The notes under the pieces were generated by a model. The model saw nothing but the letters and a program-made list of their open reading frames with translations. It had not been told where the DNA came from and did no database searches. From the NCBI GenBank assembly GCA_022701475.1, contig JAKOOI010000444.1, forward strand, positions 1 through 7,517: a stretch of 7,517 nt of DNA. The letters are read 5' to 3'. The DNA is from Weeksellaceae bacterium (GTDB lineage Bacteria; Bacteroidota; Bacteroidia; Flavobacteriales; Weeksellaceae). Position numbers and translations under genes: made by a program. Positions 1 through 5,956 of the stretch are shown here, in pieces. Every line of letters starts with the position of its first letter. Position 1 is the first letter of the stretch.

Positions 1-266
<266 letters not shown>

Positions 267-269
267 TCA

Positions 270-277
270 CAAATATT
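270..277 (-). promoter_or_regulatory. Possible -7 box for the alpha/beta hydrolase
   Basis: On the minus strand this reads AATATTTG, one mismatch from the Bacteroidetes -7 consensus TAnnTTTG. It would start transcription around 263-266, giving a leader of roughly 30 nt before the ATG at 236. No convincing TTG-type -33 element is seen at the right distance, so the call is weak. Confidence 0.25.
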
Positions 278-327
278 AAGCCATAAGAGAAGAAAACGGT
301 AAAACGTGAACTGAATTTAATGATCTG

Positions 328-358
328 GATATATCTTTTCATCAGAAATCGATATATC
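328..358. repeat. Pair of GATATATC palindromes
   Basis: The octamer GATATATC, which is its own reverse complement, occurs at 328-335 and 351-358. The centres are 23 bp apart, about two helical turns. The pair could be two operator sites on one DNA face or could fold as an 8-bp stem with a 15-nt loop. It lies between two divergent promoters. Confidence 0.5.
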
Positions 359-432
359 ATTCATTTTTATTAGCCTGCCTCTGCAGGGCTCTGTTATTGT
401 TGAATGCCTGGTCCGGTCACCGGTTATTTCTA

Positions 433-443
433 CAGATCATCTG
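433..443. repeat. 11-bp palindrome CAGATCATCTG
   Basis: Perfect 5-bp arms flank a central C. The site is nested in a wider inverted repeat, TACAG at 431-435 and CTGTA at 444-448. The same arms (CAGAT-N-ATCTG) recur at 5824-5834 upstream of the araC-type gene. Both sites lie a little over 100 bp before a start codon. This is a candidate dimeric-regulator site. Confidence 0.4.
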
Positions 444-503
444 CTGTATCAGATTTTCGGCTGCTGAAGGGTGATGATTTTTACTTATTTTTCTGAAAAA
501 AAG

Positions 504-536
504 TGTAACATTATTAATCGCGGGAAACTAACTCTA
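504..536 (+). promoter_or_regulatory. Possible ECF-type (autoregulatory) promoter of the sigma factor gene
   Basis: TGTAACA at 504-510 has the AAC core typical of ECF -35 elements and follows an A-rich run. ACTCTA at 531-536 is a partial match to the CGTC-type ECF -10. The 21-bp gap is longer than the usual 16-18 bp, so the -10 assignment is doubtful. If correct, transcription starts just before the ATG at 552, which would exclude the longer reading from 471. Confidence 0.3.
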
Positions 537-551
537 CAGAGCTCAGAAATT

Positions 552-1058
552 ATGGTTTCATCAGAACAGGAATTTTTACAGAAAATGGAAAAGCATAAGG
601 GAATCATTTTTAAGATTTCCAAAATGTACATGGACAGCCGGGATGACCGGGATGACCTCTTTCAGGAAATTACCTATCAGGTCTGGAAAGCCTATCCGAA
701 CTTTAAAGGGCAGAGTGAATTTTCCACCTGGCTGTACAGGATTGCTCTGAATACGGCCATTGTTTTCCTGAAAACCGAGAAAAAGAGAAACTGGATCCGG
801 CAGGATGACTTTTCCGGATATGCCATTGCCCAGGAAGAATTCGATTCGGAAAAAGAGGAAAAGCTGAATGCCATGTACAAGGCGATCCGTCAGCTGAGCC
901 CTATCGACAAGGCATTTATTTTCTATTATCTGGAAGATGTTTCCGGAAAGGAAATTGCCGGGCAGATGGGGATTTCGGAGGGCAATGTACGGGTAAAGAT
1001 GAACCGGGCCAAGAATAAACTGAGAGAAATTTTACAACACCCTGCTCCAAAACTTTAA
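552..1058 (+). CDS. RNA polymerase sigma factor, sigma-70 ECF subfamily
   Basis: An alternative sigma factor that directs RNA polymerase to a specific promoter set in the cytoplasm. From the ATG at 552 it is 168 residues, a normal ECF length. Region 2 spans about residues 17-80, with the core-binding/-10-recognition segment around DLFQEIT (35-41) and STWLYRIALNTA (58-69). Region 4 spans about 113-161, with the helix-turn-helix around SGKEIAGQMGIS and NVRVKMNRAK; regions 1 and 3 are absent, as expected for ECF factors. The frame stays open to an upstream ATG at 471, but those 27 extra residues do not resemble a sigma N-terminus and contain the candidate promoter, so 552 is preferred. It is followed after 11 bp by a membrane protein likely to control it. 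The signal sensed and the regulon are unknown. Confidence 0.92.
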   Translation: MVSSEQEFLQKMEKHKGIIFKISKMYMDSRDDRDDLFQEITYQVWKAYPNFKGQSEFSTWLYRIALNTAIVFLKTEKKRNWIRQDDFSGYAIAQEEFDSEKEEKLNAMYKAIRQLSPIDKAFIFYYLEDVSGKEIAGQMGISEGNVRVKMNRAKNKLREILQHPAPKL

Positions 1059-1069
1059 ATCAGAACATT

Positions 1070-1666
1070 ATGAATATAGACGAACTTAAAAAGGCGTGGA
1101 CGGAAGAAGAGACTTTCGGAGACACCCCTGAAATCAATACCGAAAACAGAGGCAGGGTCCGTCTTCCGCTGGAGAAGATGCGCAGAAACATGCGTCTGGA
1201 ATTCTGGTCAACCGCTGCCATCTTCATTTTTGCTTTCTCCGTGATCATCATCGCGGACGGACCGTTTAAGTTTAAATTTTATCTCACCGTTCTCATCGCT
1301 TCGATGCTGATGGTGACTTCCTTCTTTTTCAACCAGTTTTTCCGGCTGTATAAAAATATGTCGGATCCTGAGATGAAAACCTATGACAGCCTGAGAGACC
1401 TGCTGCATCAGCTCAGCCTCAACAAGCAGTATTATCTGTCTTTTTTCCTGAGCTTTGTCCCTTTTCTGGTGTGTGAAATAATTATTGTGCTGGAATTTAT
1501 ACCGCGCCCGGTCCCTTTGTCCTATCCACAGATTGCCTCGGTCCTGATCGGAACGGTCATTATCGTTTTGCCGCTCCTGTTTGTCTTCGGAAAATGGTGG
1601 TTTGAAAAGATGTACGGAAAATACATCCGTCAGATTGAGGATCTTCTGTCAGAATTTAAAAATTAA
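1070..1666 (+). CDS. Four-helix membrane protein, probable anti-sigma partner
   Basis: A 198-residue protein with a charged cytoplasmic-looking N-terminus of about 44 residues (starting MNIDELKKAWTEEE) and four predicted membrane helices at about 45-62, 70-91, 121-144 and 154-175. It ends in a short charged tail. The start lies 11 bp after the sigma factor stop, so the two are almost certainly co-transcribed. In Bacteroidetes, ECF genes are often followed by small membrane proteins beginning with an ELKKAW-like segment; an anti-sigma role is inferred from that arrangement. I see no zinc-binding HxxxCxxC motif and no FecR-type domain, so it is not a canonical anti-sigma factor. The N-terminal segment before helix 1 is the likely sigma-contacting part. 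It could equally be a membrane target or sensor of unrelated function. Confidence 0.75.
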   Translation: MNIDELKKAWTEEETFGDTPEINTENRGRVRLPLEKMRRNMRLEFWSTAAIFIFAFSVIIIADGPFKFKFYLTVLIASMLMVTSFFFNQFFRLYKNMSDPEMKTYDSLRDLLHQLSLNKQYYLSFFLSFVPFLVCEIIIVLEFIPRPVPLSYPQIASVLIGTVIIVLPLLFVFGKWWFEKMYGKYIRQIEDLLSEFKN

Positions 1667-1702
1667 AGAATTCCGGCAGGCTTCCGGACCCGCCGGAACT
1701 TT
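1665..1702. terminator. Bidirectional terminator between convergent operons
   Basis: TTCCGGC (1671-1677) and GCCGGAA (1692-1698) form a perfect 7-bp GC-rich stem with a 14-nt loop. AAAG (1665-1668) and CTTT (1699-1702) extend it past a two-A bulge. The outer arms overlap both stop codons (1664-1666 plus, 1701-1703 minus). T-rich tracts follow on both strands, more strongly on the minus strand. Confidence 0.75.
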
Positions 1703-2264
1703 ATTGGGTATAATAAGCCGGGAATTCCCGGGCTATGGCATACAGGTCCCGCCATTCAAAATAGGCCGGGCTGGCACTGCTGACTGCTGTATAGCCCTTG
1801 TCCTTGAAGAGTTTCTTGGTACGGGTAACGTGGAAATACTGGGAAACAACGATGATCCCGTTATAACGGAGTTCCGGCCTAAGTTTCAGGGTGTTTTCAA
1901 CGGTAGCCCTGGTGGTGTTGCCTTTATTGTCAACCACTACCAGGGAATCCGGAATTCCTTCAGCAACCAGATAGGCTTTCATTTTATCACCTTCGTAAAA
2001 GCCTTCCTTGCCCAGCCCGCCGCTCACCAGGATTCTTTTTATCCGGTGTTTGCGGTAAAGGTCAAGGGAACATTCGAGGCGTGCCCGGAGCCTGCCGGAT
2101 AAAGTGCCGTCTTCATTTACTTTGCTTCCCAGTACCACCGCAAGGTCAGCATGCTTACCGTTGTCGGAAAGACCGTCACAGGTAATATATACCGAATGTG
2201 CGATAAACCACAGGACAGCCAGGGCTGCCGGAATACGGAAGATTCTGAAAATTTTACTGATCAT
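1701..2264 (-). CDS. YdcF/SanA-like DUF218 family membrane-anchored protein
   Basis: A 187-residue protein with one N-terminal membrane helix (about residues 10-27) followed by a single DUF218 domain, expected to face the periplasm. Family motifs are present: VLGSKV (44-49), SGRLRAR (56-62), VSGG (80-83), the GxxEGxxM-type segment near 88-95, GNTTRATVENT (115-125), SQYFHVTR (141-148) and a terminal AREFPAYY. DUF218 proteins include SanA and ElyC of E. coli, linked to envelope integrity and lipid-carrier/peptidoglycan metabolism; the biochemical activity of most members is unsettled. Its start lies 7 bp after the S41 peptidase stop on the same strand, so the two form an operon with the peptidase first. 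Joint work in the cell envelope is inferred. Confidence 0.88.
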   Translation of the reverse strand: MISKIFRIFRIPAALAVLWFIAHSVYITCDGLSDNGKHADLAVVLGSKVNEDGTLSGRLRARLECSLDLYRKHRIKRILVSGGLGKEGFYEGDKMKAYLVAEGIPDSLVVVDNKGNTTRATVENTLKLRPELRYNGIIVVSQYFHVTRTKKLFKDKGYTAVSSASPAYFEWRDLYAIAREFPAYYTQ

Positions 2265-2271
2265 TGGTACC

Positions 2272-3813
2272 TTACTGTTTCTTTATCGTTGATTCCTTTT
2301 TTATTTCATCAAGGATCCGCTCCAGCTGCGGATCTTTTTTACGGATGATGTCGGCCAGCGTTTCCTTAACCGGTATATCCGGAAGCACTCCTTTCCGGGT
2401 ATGGGTAAAAGCGATATCCGGCTGTACCCACACCAGCCCGATGGGAAGATCAATTCGGGAATGCGGGAGCTGCTGGTACGAATAGAATCCGGCAACGGTT
2501 CCGTCATTGGCGCCACCGGTTTCTTCACCTACGAGGACCGCCTTTTTATCATATTTCAGTTTGGCGGCCAGAATAGAGGATGCGGAGAAGCTGCCGCCGT
2601 TCATCAGCACAAAAACCTTCCCCGTAAAAGCATCCTTGGCGGGAGCAGAGGTTTTATCTGCCCTGATCCTGTAATAGGCAATTCCGTTTTTTTTGTAGGT
2701 GCTGAAAACCTGGCCGAAGAAAAATGCAGGGTATGTGAAAATCTTTGCCGCATATTCCAGAGGCGTGCTCTTCCTGAAATACCGTGTTTTTAGCGGAGCA
2801 GTACCGGAAGCTACCTGGGAAGGTTTGATCAGGGTGAAAGATTCGGTGCTCAGGTAAGTGTATAGTGTATTGATCTCTTCCAGCGAGCCTCCGTAATTGT
2901 TCCGGATATCGATGATAAGATAGGGGGCCTCCGCAGCTTTTATTTTCCGGAAAGCCTCACGGTAGAATGCGGATGCGAAGGTCTGGGAAAAGCTTTTCAC
3001 TTTAATGTACGCAATGGTGCTGTCTGCATCCAGGAAGCTGAAGTTCCGGTTGTACGAGTCATTGAAAGCTACATAGTCATTGATTTTCCTTTCCTGGGTA
3101 CGCTTTTTAAGCTCCTTATCTTTCTGAATTTCATTGCTGCTTTTGGTTTCTCTTTTCAGGTAAACATTTTTTATTTTCCCCTGATACAGGATTTCCAGCT
3201 TTGCCCTGTCCTGGTAGCCGTTTTCGGCCACATAGAAATAGAACAGCCAGTCCTTTAAAAAATAGGGCTGAAAAGTGGTATTGAAACCATCGCTGTTCAC
3301 AAGCCGGCCATATCTTTTCAGATAAGCGGAAGCCGGAATATTGTTGATGGCGAGGATTTCGGTGCCGGGCCTGATGTTTTCTACGGAATCCTTATTCCGG
3401 GCGATGTAGAGATGGCTGCCTTCCACATAATATTCGAAACGGCTGAACATCGCTTTTTTGTTTTCCATGCTTTTTTCTTCCCTCCGGGTCAGTTTCTTCA
3501 TCGGGATCCTCAGGGAGAGATGGGCTTCACGGACGTCTGCAATCACAGGCTGCAGCTTAAAATAAAATTCAAGCGGCGTAAGCGGAGCGTCAAGGGTTTT
3601 CTTCAGGCTGTCGAATTTCCGGTTCAGTTCGTTTTCAGAGATGTACCAGTACAGCTGAGGATGGAGTTCCCGGAGTTTGGAATGGGCAAAATCCACGTCC
3701 TGCTTCAGTTTTTCCGGGGGAATGCAGACCGATTTCTGCTCGTTGTCCTTTCTTACCGAAATACAGGAAGTGATCAGGAGAAGGAGAAAGAGCATACCAT
3801 GAATTTTTCGCAT
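2272..3813 (-). CDS. S41 family peptidase, lipoprotein
   Basis: A 513-residue predicted lipoprotein. The signal peptide MRKIHGMLFLLLLITSC ends in lipobox I-T-S-C17; KDNE at 22-25 loosely resembles the flavobacterial surface-export signal. A helical N-terminal region (about 30-110) is followed by a PDZ-like segment (about 130-165, containing IRPGTEILAINNIP), a lysine-rich linker (221-245) and the S41 core (about 265-480). YLIIDIRNNYGG (298-309) and NGGSFSASSI (405-414) are S41 landmarks, with Ser410 the likely nucleophile. The Lys found 25 residues later in CtpA/Prc proteases is Ala435 here, whereas His98 in REAHLS could serve as base as in tricorn-type S41 enzymes. This suggests a Ser-His variant with Glu430 or Glu431 assisting. 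It probably cleaves peptides or protein C-termini in the envelope; the substrate is unknown. First gene of the operon with the DUF218 protein. Confidence 0.92.
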   Translation of the reverse strand: MRKIHGMLFLLLLITSCISVRKDNEQKSVCIPPEKLKQDVDFAHSKLRELHPQLYWYISENELNRKFDSLKKTLDAPLTPLEFYFKLQPVIADVREAHLSLRIPMKKLTRREEKSMENKKAMFSRFEYYVEGSHLYIARNKDSVENIRPGTEILAINNIPASAYLKRYGRLVNSDGFNTTFQPYFLKDWLFYFYVAENGYQDRAKLEILYQGKIKNVYLKRETKSSNEIQKDKELKKRTQERKINDYVAFNDSYNRNFSFLDADSTIAYIKVKSFSQTFASAFYREAFRKIKAAEAPYLIIDIRNNYGGSLEEINTLYTYLSTESFTLIKPSQVASGTAPLKTRYFRKSTPLEYAAKIFTYPAFFFGQVFSTYKKNGIAYYRIRADKTSAPAKDAFTGKVFVLMNGGSFSASSILAAKLKYDKKAVLVGEETGGANDGTVAGFYSYQQLPHSRIDLPIGLVWVQPDIAFTHTRKGVLPDIPVKETLADIIRKKDPQLERILDEIKKESTIKKQ

Positions 3814-3834
3814 TCTTTTGTTTTTTACTTCTTA

Positions 3835-3842
3835 AAAATATA
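3835..3842 (-). promoter_or_regulatory. Possible -7 box for the S41 peptidase operon
   Basis: The minus strand reads TATATTTT, one mismatch from TAnnTTTG. Transcription from it would give a leader of about 15 nt to the ATG at 3813. The surrounding DNA is very AT-rich, so chance matches are likely. Confidence 0.25.
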
Positions 3843-3857
3843 AAAAAATTGCTTTGC

Positions 3858-3886
3858 GTAAAGGTTTTTTATTTTTACTTCGTCTA
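3858..3886 (+). promoter_or_regulatory. Possible ECF-like promoter before the metallo-hydrolase
   Basis: CGTCTA at 3881-3886 matches the CGTC-type -10 of many ECF promoters. GTAAAG at 3858-3863 resembles a -35, and its GTAAA core is about 18 bp away. If used, the leader would be about 20 nt. The -35 lacks the usual AAC, so support is limited. Confidence 0.22.
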
Positions 3887-3892
3887 AAGGTT

Positions 3893-3900
3893 TATATTTG
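3893..3900 (+). promoter_or_regulatory. -7 box (TATATTTG) of the metallo-hydrolase gene
   Basis: An exact match to TAnnTTTG ending 11 bp before the ATG at 3912, which would leave a leader of only about 5 nt. No clear TTG-type -33 element is present at 17-23 bp. Confidence 0.4.
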
Positions 3901-3911
3901 ATATTTTTCCT

Positions 3912-5015
3912 ATGGTCTATACCCTTATTGCGATTGTTGCAGCAGCTGTTATTCTTATATTGTATCTGGTCATTACCGGCCGGGAAGTGTTTGGGGCGGA
4001 AGCCAGGGGGGAGAGGCTGGAGCGGATGAAGCGTTCGGAGCTTTACAGGGACAAGCAGTTCCGGAACCTGAGCTTAACCCCGCCGCTTGCGGAAGGCTAT
4101 TCGATGCCGAAAGTGATGTTTGATTTCTTCTTCAAAAAGAAAAACCCGCTGATCCGGCCGGTGCACAATATTCCCGCCATCCGTACGGATCTGAAACAGA
4201 TGACCGGGAAAGAAGATGTTTTTGTATGGCTGGGCCATTCTTCCTATTACCTGCAGGTGGACGGAACGTCTTTCCTGGTAGATCCGGTACTGAGTTCTTA
4301 CGGTTCGCCGTTCAGGTTTTTCAATAAAGCTTTCGGGGGAGCCGATCTTTTCAGGCCCGAAGACATTCCGCAGGTGGATTACCTGGTGATTACGCATGAC
4401 CATTATGATCATCTGGATTATCCTACGGTAAAGGCCATCCGCAGCCGAGTAGGACAGGTTATTCTCCCGTTGGGTGTCGGCGCCCATCTGGAGCGCTGGG
4501 GATACGGCCCGGAACAGCTGATTGAAGAGGAGTGGGGAAGCGAAGTCCTGCTCAAAAACAACATCAGCATTATTTTTACGCCGGCACGGCATTTCTCAGG
4601 GCGGAAAATGAGACGGAATGCCACGCTCTGGACTTCCTATGTGCTGAAGGCTGCTCACCGGAATATATTCCTGGGCGGGGACAGCGGCTATGATTCTCAT
4701 TTCAAAACGATCGGTGAGAAATACGGTCCCTTCGACTATGCCATTCTGGAAAACGGACAATACAATGAGGCGTGGAAGTATATCCATACGCTGCCGGAAG
4801 ATGTGATACAGGCCAGCATTGATCTGAAAGCTGAAAATATCATACCTGTCCACTCTTCTAAGTTTGCGCTGGCCCTGCATCCCTGGAATGAACCACTGGA
4901 AAGCATTACGCGCCTGGGGAAGGAAAACCGGCTGAATATTCTTACGCCGATGATCGGGGAGCCTGTAGATCTTAACAGTTCAGTACATCAGTTCAACAGG
5001 TGGTGGCAGGACTGA
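3912..5015 (+). CDS. Membrane-anchored metallo-beta-lactamase-fold hydrolase, NAPE-PLD/RomA-like
   Basis: A 367-residue protein with an N-terminal membrane helix (about residues 2-22) and a metallo-beta-lactamase-fold domain from about residue 100. The di-metal site is complete: THDHYDHLD supplies H162, H164, D166 and H167; ARHFSGR supplies H227; GGDSGYD supplies D257; and PVHSSKF supplies H314. WLGHSS (H109) and the following VDPVLSSYGSP are characteristic of the branch related to NAPE-hydrolysing phospholipase D and bacterial RomA-type proteins. Those relatives cleave phosphodiester bonds in N-acylated phospholipids; whether this one does is inference, and other lactone or phosphodiester substrates are possible. 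It is transcribed alone and diverges from the S41 operon with only 98 bp between start codons. The next gene is 225 bp away, so it is probably monocistronic. Confidence 0.9.
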   Translation: MVYTLIAIVAAAVILILYLVITGREVFGAEARGERLERMKRSELYRDKQFRNLSLTPPLAEGYSMPKVMFDFFFKKKNPLIRPVHNIPAIRTDLKQMTGKEDVFVWLGHSSYYLQVDGTSFLVDPVLSSYGSPFRFFNKAFGGADLFRPEDIPQVDYLVITHDHYDHLDYPTVKAIRSRVGQVILPLGVGAHLERWGYGPEQLIEEEWGSEVLLKNNISIIFTPARHFSGRKMRRNATLWTSYVLKAAHRNIFLGGDSGYDSHFKTIGEKYGPFDYAILENGQYNEAWKYIHTLPEDVIQASIDLKAENIIPVHSSKFALALHPWNEPLESITRLGKENRLNILTPMIGEPVDLNSSVHQFNRWWQD

Positions 5016-5048
5016 TCAGCATAACCGATTTTCATGTTGTATTCATGA

Positions 5049-5095
5049 TAAAGTATCTAAAGATATCCGCGTACTTTAAAGATCATCATTTTTTC
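5049..5095 (+). terminator. Weak terminator candidate after the metallo-hydrolase
   Basis: TAAAGTA (5049-5055) and TACTTTA (5072-5078) form a 7-bp AT-rich inverted repeat with a 16-nt loop, followed 10 nt later by a T-run starting near 5089. The stem is weak and the T-run distant, so it could equally be a protein-binding dyad. Confidence 0.25.
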
Positions 5096-5240
5096 TCTCA
5101 GATCAACCGATAGCAACAGAATGTATTAATCTTGGTAATAGCGGTAATTATATTCAATATTAACATTATTTAACGCCAAAACATTTTGATCTGGCACTTC
5201 AATTGAGAATTCTATCGGAAATAGATAAAAATTTGATCTT

Positions 5241-5663
5241 ATGAAAAAATTATGGATAGCGGCCATGGTAACCGGAACGTTTGCTTTCAGCCATGCACAG
5301 TCACTTGATTATACTGATTACCAAAGGAGTATTTCCGATATCAACTGGCAGAATGTCATTTCAGATCTTCTTCTCAACACGTCACAGGCAGACCAGCTGT
5401 ATTCCCTGAATGACAGATACGGCAATTATGATTCGTGGAACAGGACCTACGCCAATGACCCGGGAAGATGGCGGGATGACCGGTATGGGGAAATGGAAAG
5501 AATCCTGGGAAAAGAGAAGTATGCGAAGTTCAAAAACAAATACTACAAAGGGCAGAATCCCACGGCAGTCTATAACCGGAATAAGAATAACGATAAACGG
5601 TACAAGCACATGAATAAGAAAGTAAAGGCCCATCATCCTCACAAAGGGAAAAAGCCCCATTAA
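5241..5663 (+). CDS. Small secreted basic protein of unknown function
   Basis: I do not recognise a named family. The 140-residue product begins with a clear Sec signal peptide (MKKLWIAAMVTGTFAFSHA, cleavage likely after Ala19), so it is periplasmic or exported. The mature N-terminal half is polar and rich in Tyr, Asp and Trp. Segments such as LLLNTSQADQLYSLNDRYGNY (split near 43-63) and GEMERILGKEKYAKFKNKYY-like helices (83-102) have the look of small periplasmic helical proteins such as Spy/CpxP or of Bacteroidetes ILGxEKYxxF stress proteins; this resemblance is weak. The last 30 or so residues are very rich in Lys, Arg and His and end KAHHPHKGKKPH, suggesting binding to metal or a polyanion. 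It is flanked by a 225-bp upstream gap and its own terminator, so it is probably monocistronic. Confidence 0.8.
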   Translation: MKKLWIAAMVTGTFAFSHAQSLDYTDYQRSISDINWQNVISDLLLNTSQADQLYSLNDRYGNYDSWNRTYANDPGRWRDDRYGEMERILGKEKYAKFKNKYYKGQNPTAVYNRNKNNDKRYKHMNKKVKAHHPHKGKKPH

Positions 5664-5673
5664 AAATATGAAC

Positions 5674-5705
5674 AATGGCTGATGTAATAATCAGTCATTT
5701 TTATT
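5674..5705 (+). terminator. Rho-independent terminator after the secreted protein gene
   Basis: AATGGCTGAT (5674-5683) pairs with ATCAGTCATT (5690-5699) over 10 bp with one G-T wobble and a 6-nt loop GTAATA. It is followed directly by TTTATT. It begins 11 bp after the stop codon at 5661-5663. Confidence 0.85.
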
Positions 5706-5823
5706 GCCTTTTACTTTATTTTCATCCATAAAACTTATTCGCAGTATGGGATCATGTGGTTAAGGTAAGTCCGATAAAATACATTTCTCTATCTTGATCG
5801 TATCTTCAGTTTCACATCAAACC

Positions 5824-5834
5824 CAGATAATCTG
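5824..5834. repeat. 11-bp palindrome CAGATAATCTG
   Basis: Perfect 5-bp arms around a central A. The arms are identical to those of the palindrome at 433-443 in the other large intergenic region. It lies 122 bp before the araC-type start codon. Candidate site for a dimeric regulator. Confidence 0.4.
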
Positions 5835-5932
5835 AGAGTACAGACACGCTGAAGTATCCCGGCTGTTGCCGGCCGTATATCTGAACGATCTTTTCCCGGT
5901 TTCCGGATTTTTATTTTACACCCGCTATATCC

Positions 5933-5947
5933 GTTTGAATTTTATAA
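5933..5947 (+). promoter_or_regulatory. Candidate operator of the AraC-type regulator (single copy over its own promoter)
   Basis: GTTTGAATTTTATAA here matches the copies at 6851-6865 (14 of 15) and 6872-6886 (13 of 15) upstream of the aldo/keto reductase. It overlaps the -7 box at 5945-5952, a position that predicts repression of the regulator's own transcription. Confidence 0.5.
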
Positions 5948-5952
5948 CTTTG
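5945..5952 (+). promoter_or_regulatory. -7 box (TAACTTTG) of the araC-type gene
   Basis: An exact TAnnTTTG match ending 4 bp before the ATG at 5957. Transcription would start at or within a few bases of the start codon, implying a leaderless mRNA if this box is used. No clear -33 element is visible. Confidence 0.4.
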
Positions 5953-5956
5953 GTAT

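Noticed and set aside
372..390. Hairpin AGCCTGC-CTCT-GCAGGGCT as a terminator
   Set aside because: It lies between divergent genes, so no transcript from within the window should end there, and it has a bulge and no T-run.
471..551. Upstream in-frame extension of the sigma factor from the ATG at 471
   Set aside because: The 27 residues lack sigma-factor features and overlap a candidate promoter; a start at 552 gives a normal 168-residue ECF protein.
1717..1733. Near-perfect palindrome around CCGGGAATTCCCGG at the end of the DUF218 gene
   Set aside because: It encodes the conserved AREFPAYY-type C-terminus of the protein, so coding constraint explains it.
1581..2102. 173-codon plus-strand open frame overlapping the membrane protein end and the DUF218 gene
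   Set aside because: It is antisense to a clear DUF218 protein, crosses the terminator and has no family character.
4074..4592. 172-codon minus-strand open frame inside the metallo-hydrolase
   Set aside because: It is a shadow of the HxHxDH-bearing gene, without signal peptide, domain or start context.
5207..5215. GAATTCTAT before the secreted-protein gene, shared with the operator at 6876-6884, as a fourth AraC-type site
   Set aside because: Only nine bases match and the GTTT part of the motif is not aligned; chance is sufficient.
5859..5872. Perfect hairpin CCGGC-TGTT-GCCGG upstream of the araC-type gene as a terminator
   Set aside because: No T-tract follows on either strand and the preceding gene already has a strong terminator at 5674-5705.
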